Source of the DNA: Sellimonas catena
GTDB lineage: Bacteria; Bacillota; Clostridia; Lachnospirales; Lachnospiraceae
DNA: 64,000 nt
Strand: one strand, 5' to 3'
Assembly (NCBI RefSeq): GCF_045063725.1
Contig: NZ_CP173695.1
Numbering within the stretch: position 1 is the first letter of the stretch; each line of letters starts with the position of its first letter. The notes under the pieces were generated by a model, which was not told the origin of the DNA, did not search any database, and was given only the letters and a program-made list of their open reading frames with translations. Below are positions 38,965 through 47,800 of the stretch, piece after piece. Both the position numbers and the translations under genes were made by a program.

Positions 38965-39524
38965 TCCATCACCCGGTCATCCGACACACCGTGACATCCA
39001 GGGCATCCCCGGCATCCGCCTTCCTGCCACGTCACGTCATAGCTGAAATTCGTTGCCTTTTCAATGCAGCAGACTGCCTGGGCGGAAATTCCCTCTCCGC
39101 TTCCGGTAAATCCAAGACCTTCTTCCGTGGTTGCCTTGATGTTGACCTGATCCACATCAATGGCAAGCGTCCTTGCAATATTTTCCCGCATGGCATCAAT
39201 ATGCGGACGCATCTTTGGCCGCTGCGCAATGATTGTCGCATCGATATTTTCAATCACATATAAGTGTTCATCAAGAAGCTCTCCAACCTGTTCCAGAAGT
39301 TTCAGGCTGGATGCTCCTTTGTATGTTTCGTCTGTATCCGGAAAGTGAAGACCGATATCTCCAAGGGCCGCGGCGCCGAGAAGCGCATCCATGACCGCAT
39401 GCAAAAGCACGTCCGCGTCCGAATGACCCAAAAGCCCCTTTTCATATGGAATCTTCACCCCTCCGATAATCAAGTCTCTTCCTTCTGTCAATTTATGGGC
39501 ATCATATCCCATTCCTACTCTCAA
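38961..39524 (-). CDS. ispF: 2-C-methyl-D-erythritol 2,4-cyclodiphosphate synthase with a cysteine-rich tail
   Basis: A 187-residue IspF of the MEP isoprenoid pathway. RVGMGYDAHKL carries the zinc ligands, along with GHSDADVLLHAVMDALLGA, DIGLHFPDTD and the C-terminal IKATTEEGLGFTGSGEGI. TTG 39524 is the start, with AGGAGG 7 nt upstream. The enzyme normally ends near residue 157 (AVCCIEK). Here about 30 extra residues follow, including GGCRGCPGCHG. That tail is unusual and may bind metal. It overlaps the GNAT gene. Confidence 0.93.
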   Translation of the reverse strand: MRVGMGYDAHKLTEGRDLIIGGVKIPYEKGLLGHSDADVLLHAVMDALLGAAALGDIGLHFPDTDETYKGASSLKLLEQVGELLDEHLYVIENIDATIIAQRPKMRPHIDAMRENIARTLAIDVDQVNIKATTEEGLGFTGSGEGISAQAVCCIEKATNFSYDVTWQEGGCRGCPGCHGVSDDRVME

Positions 39525-39627
39525 TAAGACTCCTCCTTTCCTTTTCGCGTTCATCTGTCATGTATTGTACTCTTTTCCATCTTATTTTAACATATTCTTC
39601 CCAAAAACTACTGATTTTTCGGGAACA

Positions 39628-41271
39628 TTATTTAACGCGGAACATTTTCGGGGCATAGCGGTACACCAGAATGAGCGCCGCCACAATATAGGCAAGTGTC
39701 ACAACCAGCACACCTGCGGTAAACGGAAGATTTCCTGTGAGAGTACCGTTTGCCTGAAGCTCATAACACAGAAAACAAATCAGATAGACCGCCATATTAA
39801 TTGCCTGAAAAAACGGATTTTTTACATTCATCTCTTCAGAATACGGCTGGAATACGTAGTACAAAAACAGGTGATGCACGGTAAAGAACACAGAAAGCAT
39901 CAGTACTGCCGCACAAAACAAAAACATGTTCTGTCCAAAATTCCAGATACCGCAGATTCCACGAAATCCTGCCACCGCTGCACAGATTGCAGCTCCGATC
40001 ACCAGATTATACCCCGCGATTTTTACCAGACGGATCCGAAAATTGGATAGAAGCGTCTTTGGATTCCGGTAGAAACCGAATTTCAGCATACTTTTATCGC
40101 AATTATAAAACATTGCCTTGCAGGCCTTGTCAGCCACCGTCATCATATACATAACAAAAACGAAAATCGGAAGGAAATCCGCAAGGTTTTCTGCTCCCAG
40201 ATACGCTACTTCCGGCATTCCCACTCTGAACATTACACCTGCGATAAAAAAGCCCACGACTGCCGCCAGACGATAGTACACCGGTCTTAGAATCTGCCTC
40301 CTGTGCCTCAGGAAAAACAAAGCATTAAAGTATTCATAGCCGTGAAGCTTTTCCACTCCCGCCATCTTTCTGCTGTCTGCATGCAGATCCTGCTCCCGAA
40401 TTCCCACAGACTTCTCATTTGCCGCCTGAGTGGATTGATTGACAATGGAAGAAAACAGCCATTGCTCTTCTACCGTCCTGTGGAGTTTCCGGCGGTAACA
40501 ACGGTATCCTGACAGAATATACCACGCCGAAATCACACCCACAATACAAATCAGAACAAGTAAAACAGGATGAAACAGTCTCTCTGCAGTCAAAAATGGT
40601 CCCCACGGCACGAACACAGTATATGCACCGGCAACGGACAGAAAAATAATTGTCCATACCCATCCGGTTTTTCTGGAGAACACAATCCCTTTCCGGTCAT
40701 ACAGCCATACCTGAAACGCCTCGCCCGCAGCACGCATCATCACAATGACAATCCAGAGACATATACCGTCTGCAATACTTCCTCCCGTAAACCAGGAAGC
40801 TGTCATGATGCAAATCAGAAAATACAATGCGAACGGGATATAACAGTAAAGAAGATATACCTTTGTATACTTTTCCACATCCATTTTCATGTACCGTATC
40901 GCGGTAAATTTCTCTTTCGTTACTTTAAAGACCACACTATCCTGAAGCGGTCCCATAATACAGGACAAAAAGAACAGGATCTGAACCAGACTGTCAAATC
41001 TCACTCCACTTTCCGCCGTACCAGCAAAAAGTGCCGGAAGGACAGCAAAAAGAAATATGTAAAGCGCCTTCCCCGCCAGACTGAAAACCTGACCAAGAAT
41101 TGTAAACAACACCGCAAGCACCATCTTCAGTTCCCGATTCCCATACACACTGTCCGGAACATGCTTCCCGATCACCCACAGTCTCTTCAGATAATACAGG
41201 AACGTATTCGTCACAATTGTTGCTTTTAACATAATAATCTGCTGTAATGTTCTAACCATGGCTTTCCTCAT
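39628..41271 (-). CDS. ABC-2-like transporter membrane protein
   Basis: A 547-residue very hydrophobic protein with about 12 predicted helices in two groups, separated by a charged loop near 270-320. Paired with the ATPase gene upstream, whose 3' end it overlaps by about 20 nt. An ATG at 41259 is an alternative start with GAGG before it. The family resembles uncharacterised Clostridial ABC-2 permeases. Substrate unknown; exporters of peptides or antimicrobials are often built this way, but nothing here shows it. Confidence 0.78.
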   Translation of the reverse strand: MRKAMVRTLQQIIMLKATIVTNTFLYYLKRLWVIGKHVPDSVYGNRELKMVLAVLFTILGQVFSLAGKALYIFLFAVLPALFAGTAESGVRFDSLVQILFFLSCIMGPLQDSVVFKVTKEKFTAIRYMKMDVEKYTKVYLLYCYIPFALYFLICIMTASWFTGGSIADGICLWIVIVMMRAAGEAFQVWLYDRKGIVFSRKTGWVWTIIFLSVAGAYTVFVPWGPFLTAERLFHPVLLVLICIVGVISAWYILSGYRCYRRKLHRTVEEQWLFSSIVNQSTQAANEKSVGIREQDLHADSRKMAGVEKLHGYEYFNALFFLRHRRQILRPVYYRLAAVVGFFIAGVMFRVGMPEVAYLGAENLADFLPIFVFVMYMMTVADKACKAMFYNCDKSMLKFGFYRNPKTLLSNFRIRLVKIAGYNLVIGAAICAAVAGFRGICGIWNFGQNMFLFCAAVLMLSVFFTVHHLFLYYVFQPYSEEMNVKNPFFQAINMAVYLICFLCYELQANGTLTGNLPFTAGVLVVTLAYIVAALILVYRYAPKMFRVK

Positions 41272-41962
41272 CCTTCAATAATTCAATGATCTGTTCTTCA
41301 AAATCCTTCTGCTTCAACATCTCATGGTCGATCTGCCTGAGTCTCCCGTCACTTAAAATGACGATCTCATCACAGAGATCCGTCGCAAGCTGCAGAATAT
41401 GCGTAGAGAAAATGATCACATGATCCTTCTGCATACTGCGCAGAAGACGCTTCATCTCCAGCGCAACAACTACATCCAGTGAAGTCAGCGGCTCATCCAG
41501 AAGAATCACCGGCGGCCTTGAGATCATAAAACAAATCATCTGAAGCTTATTCTTCATTCCATGAGAATATCCCTTGATCAGCTTCTTCCTGTCCTCCTGG
41601 TCAATCTGCACCAGATCAAAATACGCTTCCGCACTCGTCCCCGGCTCAATCCTGTCCCTGTTAATATCCATAAAAAACCGCACAAACTCTTCACCCGTCA
41701 AAAAATCCGGAAGCACCAGCACCGAAAACACATATCCAATCTCATCCGGCATTATCTCCCGCTCGTTTTCTCCGTCCCAGAGCATAGCAGCCCCTGAATC
41801 CGGCTGAATCTCATCACTCAGGCAATTAAACAACGTCGTCTTACCAGCTCCATTACGCCCAAGAAGCCCATAAATCTTTCCCTTTTCAAACACAAAGGAA
41901 CAATCATGCAAAACCACCTTGCTGCCAAAAGATTTCTTCACATTATTTAAACGTAATTCCAT
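41252..41962 (-). CDS. ABC transporter ATPase (ABC-2 type)
   Basis: A 236-residue ATPase: Walker A GRNGAGKTT, a variant signature KGYSHGMKNKLQ, Walker B VILLDEPLTSLD, and H-loop IIFSTHILQ. The weakly conserved signature is common in ABC-2 exporters. Start at MELRLNNVKKSFG behind AAGGGGAAGG. It forms a two-gene transporter with the membrane protein downstream. Confidence 0.9.
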   Translation of the reverse strand: MELRLNNVKKSFGSKVVLHDCSFVFEKGKIYGLLGRNGAGKTTLFNCLSDEIQPDSGAAMLWDGENEREIMPDEIGYVFSVLVLPDFLTGEEFVRFFMDINRDRIEPGTSAEAYFDLVQIDQEDRKKLIKGYSHGMKNKLQMICFMISRPPVILLDEPLTSLDVVVALEMKRLLRSMQKDHVIIFSTHILQLATDLCDEIVILSDGRLRQIDHEMLKQKDFEEQIIELLKDEESHG

Positions 41963-42067
41963 ATCCTTCCCCTTTTCGTTCGATTTTTTCAATATTATAT
42001 CTAAAAAGTCTGCCAGATACAACGTAAAAAACCATATTCCAGAAATATTAAGAATTATTGCCAAATT

Positions 42068-42107
42068 ATCGGGGACGTGTTCCGGTGTATCGGAACCTGT
42101 CCCCGAT
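42068..42107. repeat. REP-like palindrome, copy 2
   Basis: Arms ATCGGGGAC and GTCCCCGAT enclose inner arms GTTCCG/CGGAAC with the loop GTGTAT. It shares its core with the element at 9296-9343. Confidence 0.75.
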
Positions 42108-42187
42108 GGAAAAAATCTGACAATTTGAGTTTTGCCTTATTTTATGCGGGTTTCGGGGCTTTTTTTGTCATTTACGTCGTGTACCTG

Positions 42188-42209
42188 TGTATCGGAACAC
42201 GTCCCCGCC
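42188..42209. repeat. REP-like half element, copy 3
   Basis: GTGTATCGGAACACGTCCCC repeats the right half of the 42068-42107 palindrome 100 nt away, without the left arm. The rest of 41963-42271 holds no gene. Confidence 0.65.
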
Positions 42210-42225
42210 GAAAGTAAAACACAAC

Positions 42226-42253
42226 AAAAAAAGAGACTTTCGTCTCTTTTTTT
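42226..42253 (-). terminator. Terminator of the tRNA cluster
   Basis: A 12-bp stem AAAAAAAGAGAC/GTCTCTTTTTTT with TTTC loop, 19 nt after the last tRNA. Confidence 0.92.
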
Positions 42254-42271
42254 GTACTTATGAATTTGTAG

Positions 42272-42345
42272 TAGCGGGAACTGGATTCGAACCAGCGACA
42301 CTACGGGTATGAACCGTATGCTCTAGCCAACTGAGCTATCCCGCC
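42272..42345 (-). tRNA. tRNA-Met (CAT), copy B
   Basis: A 74-nt cloverleaf; anticodon stem TACGG/CCGTA with loop TTCATAC gives CAT. The sequence resembles elongator tRNA-Met of Firmicutes (CATACGGTTCATACC region) rather than tRNA-Ile2 or initiator. CCA not encoded. Identical to the copy at 42452. Confidence 0.93.
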
Positions 42346-42371
42346 ATATGTTTTGTAATTTTCATAAGAAA

Positions 42372-42444
42372 TGGGACCTATAGGGCTCGAACCTATGACC
42401 CTCTGCTTGTAAGGCAGATGCTCTCCCAGCTGAGCTAAGATCCC
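42372..42444 (-). tRNA. tRNA-Val (TAC), copy B
   Basis: A 73-nt cloverleaf; acceptor GGGATCT/AGGTCCC, anticodon loop CTTACAA giving TAC. CCA not encoded. Identical to the copy at 42550. Confidence 0.95.
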
Positions 42445-42451
42445 ATATGAA

Positions 42452-42525
42452 TAGCGGGAACTGGATTCGAACCAGCGACACTACGGGTATGAACCGTATG
42501 CTCTAGCCAACTGAGCTATCCCGCC
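42452..42525 (-). tRNA. tRNA-Met (CAT), copy A
   Basis: Same 74-nt sequence as the gene at 42272-42345. It lies between the two tRNA-Val copies. Confidence 0.93.
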
Positions 42526-42549
42526 ATATGTTCGTAATTTCTTACGAAA

Positions 42550-42622
42550 TGGGACCTATAGGGCTCGAACCTATGACCCTCTGCTTGTAAGGCAGATGCT
42601 CTCCCAGCTGAGCTAAGATCCC
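42550..42622 (-). tRNA. tRNA-Val (TAC), copy A
   Basis: Same 73-nt sequence as at 42372-42444. First gene of the tRNA transcript, 35 nt after the promoter. Confidence 0.95.
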
Positions 42623-42628
42623 ATATAT

Positions 42629-42650
42629 CGCGGGTCGCTTTCGCAACCCG
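42629..42650 (-). other. 5' leader hairpin of the tRNA transcript
   Basis: GCGGGTTGC/GCGACCCGC (9 bp, one G-U) closed by a GAAA tetraloop between the promoter and the first tRNA. Possibly a processing or RNase P recognition aid. Confidence 0.6.
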
Positions 42651-42657
42651 CTTGATT

Positions 42658-42687
42658 ATTATACTATTAACATCTGATAAATGTCAA
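42658..42687 (-). promoter_or_regulatory. Promoter of the tRNA-Val/Met cluster
   Basis: Consensus TTGACA (42687-42682) and TATAAT (42663-42658) with an 18-bp spacer. Confidence 0.92.
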
Positions 42688-42810
42688 CACTTTTTTTATC
42701 TTTTTTGACATAGATTTTTTCACTTTTTTTGATGGTCTTTGCGGCTTTTTCCGTTTCAGACTGTTATAGCAGGATCTCAATGAATCTGCGTCTTTATTTT
42801 GCGGAAATTT

Positions 42811-44145
42811 TTAAACAATTCCCTGAGCTTCCATTGCGGCTGCTACTTTTTCAAATCCGGCAATGTTTGCTCCTACAACATAGTTGCCTTCGCATCCGTA
42901 TCTCTTTGCTGCGTCTGTTGCGTTGTGGCAGATGTTTACCATGATGTTTTTCAGTTTCGCATCAACTTCTTCAAAAGACCAGCTCAAACGCTCGCTGTTC
43001 TGTGACATTTCCAGTGCGGATGTTGCAACACCGCCGGCGTTGGATGCTTTTCCAGGTGCAAAGAGTACGCCATTTGCCTGTAAGTATTCGGTTGCTTCCA
43101 TTGTAGTCGGCATGTTTGCTCCTTCTGCAACTGCGATACATCCGTTTGCCACAAGCTGTTTTGCATCTTCAAGGTGCAGTTCGTTCTGTGTTGCGCAAGG
43201 AAGTGCGATGTCGCATTTTACGGACCATACGCCTGCGCCTTCATGGTATTCGGAGTTCGGACGGTATGTCTTGTACTCGGTCAGTCTTGCGCGTTTTACT
43301 TCTTTGATTTCTTTCACTGCATCCAGATCAATGCCTTCTGGATCGTAGATCCATCCGGTAGAATCGCTCATGGTCACGACTTTTGCACCCATCTGTACTG
43401 CTTTTTCTGCTGCATAGATCGCAACATTTCCTGCTCCGGAGATGGCAATGACTTTATCTTTCATGTCTTTGCCTGCAAGTTTTAACATTTCTTCCGTGAA
43501 GTAAAGCAGTCCGTATCCTGTTGCTTCTGTACGAACAAGGAATCCTCCATAAGTCAGACCCTTTCCTGTGAGCACGCCTTCAAATACGCCGCGGATTCTC
43601 TTGTACTGTCCGAACATGTAGCCGATCTCTCTTGCCCCTGTTCCGATGTCTCCGGCCGGCACGTCTGTGTCTGCTCCAATGTATTTGCACAGCTCTGCCA
43701 TGAAGCTCTGACAGAATGCCATGATCTCTCTGTCGGATTTTCCTTTTGGATCAAAGTCAGATCCGCCTTTTCCTCCGCCGATTGGAAGACCTGTCAGGGA
43801 GTTTTTGAAAATCTGCTCAAATCCAAGGAATTTAATAATGCTTAAATTGACAGACGGATGGAGTCTGAGTCCTCCTTTGTATGGTCCGATTGCGCTGTTG
43901 AACTGTACCCGGTATGCCTTATTGACATGTACCTGTCCGTTGTCGTCTACCCACGGCACACGGAAGAGCAGCTGTCTTTCTGGCTCTGTCAGTCTTTCCA
44001 GAAGCGCTTCTTTTCTGTATTTATCTTCATTTGCCTCAATCACGACACGGAGAGATTCCAGAACTTCTTTGACAGCCTGGTGAAATTCCGGTTCGTTTGG
44101 GTTTTTCTTTACTACAAGGTCAATCACTTCATCTACGTATGACAT
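42811..44145 (-). CDS. gdhA: NADP-specific glutamate dehydrogenase
   Basis: A 444-residue hexameric GDH that makes glutamate from 2-oxoglutarate and ammonia. The catalytic lysine region is GPYKGGLRLHPSV; GLPIGGGKGGSDFDPKGKSD and VPAGDIGTGAREIGYM follow. The nucleotide domain has AISGAGNVAIYAAEKA, and Ser-Asp-Ser after the second strand suits NADP. AGGAGG is before the ATG. Single gene with a consensus promoter. Confidence 0.96.
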   Translation of the reverse strand: MSYVDEVIDLVVKKNPNEPEFHQAVKEVLESLRVVIEANEDKYRKEALLERLTEPERQLLFRVPWVDDNGQVHVNKAYRVQFNSAIGPYKGGLRLHPSVNLSIIKFLGFEQIFKNSLTGLPIGGGKGGSDFDPKGKSDREIMAFCQSFMAELCKYIGADTDVPAGDIGTGAREIGYMFGQYKRIRGVFEGVLTGKGLTYGGFLVRTEATGYGLLYFTEEMLKLAGKDMKDKVIAISGAGNVAIYAAEKAVQMGAKVVTMSDSTGWIYDPEGIDLDAVKEIKEVKRARLTEYKTYRPNSEYHEGAGVWSVKCDIALPCATQNELHLEDAKQLVANGCIAVAEGANMPTTMEATEYLQANGVLFAPGKASNAGGVATSALEMSQNSERLSWSFEEVDAKLKNIMVNICHNATDAAKRYGCEGNYVVGANIAGFEKVAAAMEAQGIV

Positions 44146-44212
44146 AACATCTTCCTCCTACTTCTTTTCCTAAAAAAGTCTGCATAAACATACATCGCTT
44201 TTCTTCTTTAAC

Positions 44213-44241
44213 ACTGTAAAGCATTTTCATGTCATTGTCAA
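44213..44241 (-). promoter_or_regulatory. Promoter of gdhA
   Basis: TTGACA (44241-44236) and TACAGT (44218-44213), 17-bp spacer; leader about 60 nt. Confidence 0.9.
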
Positions 44242-44248
44242 GAATTTT

Positions 44249-44713
44249 TTACCTTGTCTTTTTGGTTCGTTTTTCCTGATTTTCCATTCCCGCGGCCTTC
44301 TCATGGGCAGCTTTTGCCAGTATTCGCAGCTGTTCGGAAAACGGCTCCGGATCGATTTCGCTCTCGGCCAGCAGTTCTCCCCACCATTCCGTCAACTTGT
44401 CTTTCAGCTTCAGATACAGTTTTTCTCCGCTTTCTGAAAGCGAAATTTCGTATGTTTTTGCATTTCCCGGACGTTTTTCCCTGATTATATATCCACTTTT
44501 CTCGAGGCGGCGCATCTCTCTCGTCGCCATTGCCTGATCCATGGCCATGGAATCGCACATCTCTCTCTGGCTGCACTTTGGATTGGCCCCAATATACATG
44601 ACAAAATAATAGCTGGAATAGCCGATCCCGTACTGCTCCACCAGATGGTGCAGATACTTCTGTGACTGACGGTTTAGAATAGAAATATATTTTCCGATCT
44701 TACTGGACGGCAT
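44249..44713 (-). CDS. MarR-family regulator
   Basis: A 154-residue MarR protein with CSQREMCDSMAMDQAMATREMRRLEKSGYI (helix-turn-helix) and the wing REKRPGNAKTYEISLSESGEK. ATG 44713 follows GGGAGGG by 7 nt. An upstream in-frame ATG lies inside an inverted repeat and is unlikely. It is not beside a transporter; gdhA downstream has its own promoter. Probably self-regulating; other targets unknown. Confidence 0.9.
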   Translation of the reverse strand: MPSSKIGKYISILNRQSQKYLHHLVEQYGIGYSSYYFVMYIGANPKCSQREMCDSMAMDQAMATREMRRLEKSGYIIREKRPGNAKTYEISLSESGEKLYLKLKDKLTEWWGELLAESEIDPEPFSEQLRILAKAAHEKAAGMENQEKRTKKTR

Positions 44714-44725
44714 ATCTGTCCCTCC

Positions 44726-44743
44726 CTTAATAAAACCATTAAG
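44726..44743. promoter_or_regulatory. Likely MarR self-operator
   Basis: CTTAAT/ATTAAG arms separated by 6 nt lie about 10-25 nt after the predicted transcript start and just before the ribosome site, well placed to block initiation. Confidence 0.6.
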
Positions 44744-44758
44744 CAATTTTACGCTTAC

Positions 44759-44787
44759 ATTATAATCATCGTGTTTTCTTCTGTCAA
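44759..44787 (-). promoter_or_regulatory. Promoter of the MarR gene
   Basis: Consensus TTGACA (44787-44782) and TATAAT (44764-44759), 17-bp spacer. Confidence 0.92.
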
Positions 44788-44804
44788 ATACTCAAGGGAA
44801 ACGG

Positions 44805-44839
44805 AAAGAGGACAAATCCTGCTCTGATCTGTCCTCTTT
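44805..44839 (-). terminator. Terminator of purL
   Basis: A 10-bp stem AAAGAGGACA/TGTCCTCTTT with a 15-nt loop, then a weak T-rich tail, 19 nt after the purL stop. Confidence 0.7.
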
Positions 44840-44857
44840 CTCTATCAATTATATGCC

Positions 44858-47800
44858 CTATTTGAAATATGCGACGCCGGATTCAAAGATCTTCATATCC
44901 TGTTCGCCGTAAATATTGATTGCCACACCATCCGCTCTACGCTCGGAATGTGCCATCTTGCCAAGTACACGTCCGTCCGGGCTTGTGATACCTTCGATCG
45001 CGCGGTAGGAACCGTTAACATTCCATTCCTCGTCCATCGTTACATTTCCGTCCAGATCGCAGTACTGTGTCGCTACCTGTCCGTTTGCAAAGAGGGTATT
45101 AAGCCATTCTTCATTTGCAACAAAACGTCCCTCCCCGTGGGAAGCCGGGTTTGTATAAACTCCGCCAAGCTCTGCCATCTGAAGCCATGGGGACTTGTTT
45201 GTAACTACTTTTGTGTAAACCATCTTGGAAATATGACGTCCAATGGTATTGTATGTCAATGTCGGCGCGTCTTCTGTCTGTCCGACAATCTTGCCGTGCG
45301 GAACAAGGCCCAGTTTGATCAGTGTCTGGAATCCGTTACAGATACCAAGCGCAAGACCGTCTCTTTCATTTAAGAGCTTCTCTACTGCTTCTTTCATCTT
45401 TGCGTTCTGGAATGCAGTCGCAAAGAACTTCGCAGATCCGTCCGGCTCATCTCCTGCGGAGAATCCGCCCGGGAACATAATAATCTGAGACTGTCCGATT
45501 GCCTTTTCAAACTCAGCTACAGAATCGCGGATATCTGCCGCATCCAGATTCCGGAATACCTTTGTAATCACCTTAGCACCTGCGCGCTCAAATGCCTTTG
45601 CACTGTCGTACTCGCAGTTTGTTCCCGGGAATACCGGAATAAAGACAGTCGGCTGCGCAATCTTGTGGGAGCAGATGTGAACTTTCTTTGTATCGTAGCA
45701 TCCGTCTTCCGTGATACGTGCTTCCGGATCTGCCGGCGCCACATATACGGACTCCGGTGCTGATTCTTCACCTGAAACGGTTGCAAATACCTTTTCCAGA
45801 GGTGCTTTCCATGCTGACTCTGCTTCTGCAAGTGTAATTTCCGTATTTCCATAAGAGAAGGTACCGTTATCTGTCACTTCACCGATTACTGTATATGTAA
45901 TCGCAAGTTTTCCGACTTTTTCTGCCGGTACTTCTGCGATAATATCTCCAAATCCCGGAGCAAAGAAATCTCTCGGGTCTACATTATGCTCAATCTTGAC
46001 ACCCATGCCGTTTCCGAATGCCATCTTGCTGACAGCCGCAGCAATACCGTGGCGGTCCAGAGCGTACGCGGAAACAATGTTTCCATTCTGAATGTCCTCG
46101 CGGAACTTGCCGTACTGATCCATTATCTGGCTGTAAACCGGGAGGCTGTACTGGTCTTTCTCAATCCGAAGCCATACAAGCTTATTGCCTGCTGCTTTGA
46201 GTTCCGGTGTAATAATGTCTCCAACCTTCGCAATGTCCACAGCAAAGGAAACCAGTGTCGGAGGTACATCGATATCCTGGAAGGTTCCGGACATACTGTC
46301 CTTTCCTCCGATGGATGGAAGTCCGTATCCGATCTGTGCGCTGTATGCACCAAGGAGTGCCGCAAACGGCTGACTCCAGCGTTTCGGATCTTCTGTCATT
46401 CTGCGGAAATACTCCTGGAATGTGAAGCGGATTTTCCGGTAATCTCCGCCGGAAGCTACGATCTTTGCGATGGACTCGGTCACTGCATAAACTGCTCCGT
46501 GATACGGGCTCCAGCTTGAAAGATACGGGTCAAATCCAAAGCTCATCATGGATACCGTATCACATGCCCCTTTCAGTACCGGAAGTTTGGCTACCATGGT
46601 CTGGGTCTCTGTCATCTGGTATTTTCCGCCGTGCGGCATGAAGACAGATCCTGCTCCAATGGAACCGTCAAACATCTCCACAAGTCCTTTCTGGGAACAT
46701 ACGTTGAGGTCTTTTAATGTATCAAGCCATGCTTCCTTCACATCCGGAACATCTTTGCGTTCTTCCAGCATGTTGCCGTCTTTTGACGGAATCTCAACAA
46801 AGACTTCTGTCTCCTGATGTGCTCCGTTTGTATCGAGGAATGCACGGGAAATGTTGACAATCTCTTTGCCTCTCCAGGAGAGTACAAGACGAGGTTCTTC
46901 TGTGACAACTGCCACTTCCACCGCCTCCAGGTTCTCCTCTTTGGCATACTCTAAAAACTGTGCGACATCTTTTGGATCTACTACAACGGCCATACGTTCC
47001 TGGGACTCGGAAATAGCGATCTCTGTTCCATCAAGTCCTGCGTATTTCTTCGGCACTTTGTCAAGATCCACTCTCAGACCATCTGCCAGCTCTCCGATCG
47101 CAACGGAAACTCCGCCTGCGCCAAAGTCATTACATTTCTTGATGAGACGGCTGACTTCTTCTCTGCGGAACATTCTCTGAATCTTACGCTCTGTCGGCGC
47201 ATTTCCTTTCTGAACTTCCGCACCACAGGTCTCGATGGATGCCTCTGTATGTACTTTGGAAGAACCGGTCGCACCGCCGCATCCGTCTCTTCCTGTCCGT
47301 CCGCCGAGCAGAATGATGATATCGCCCGGATCGGATGTCTCACGGATGACCGCACGTCTCGGCGCAGCGCCAAGGACAGCACCGATCTCCATACGTTTTG
47401 CCACATAATCCGGATGATAAATCTCTTTAACCATGCCTGTAGCAAGTCCAATCTGGTTGCCATAGGAGCTGTATCCATGAGCAGCCTCTCTGACAAGCTT
47501 CTTCTGAGGGAGCTTTCCTTTCATCGTATCTTTCACAGAAACGGTCGGATCTGCCGCTCCTGTCACACGCATTGCCTGGTAAACATAAGTACGGCCGGAC
47601 AGCGGGTCACGGATGGCTCCGCCAAGGCAGGTTGCAGCGCCTCCAAACGGCTCGATCTCGGTCGGATGATTGTGTGTCTCGTTCTTAAAGTTGACAAGCC
47701 ACTCTTCTTCCTTTCCGTCCACTTCGATCGGCACTACGATACTGCACGCATTGATCTCATCGGACTCCTCCTGATCCTGAAGCTTTCCTTCTTTTTTCAG

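Noticed and set aside
39628..41962. Bacteriocin or lantibiotic exporter system
   Set aside because: No precursor peptide, modification enzyme or immunity gene was seen near the two transporter genes.
42272..42345. tRNA with CAT anticodon read as tRNA-Ile2 or initiator tRNA
   Set aside because: The anticodon arm and D-arm fit elongator tRNA-Met of Firmicutes better; lysidine modification cannot be judged from this sequence.
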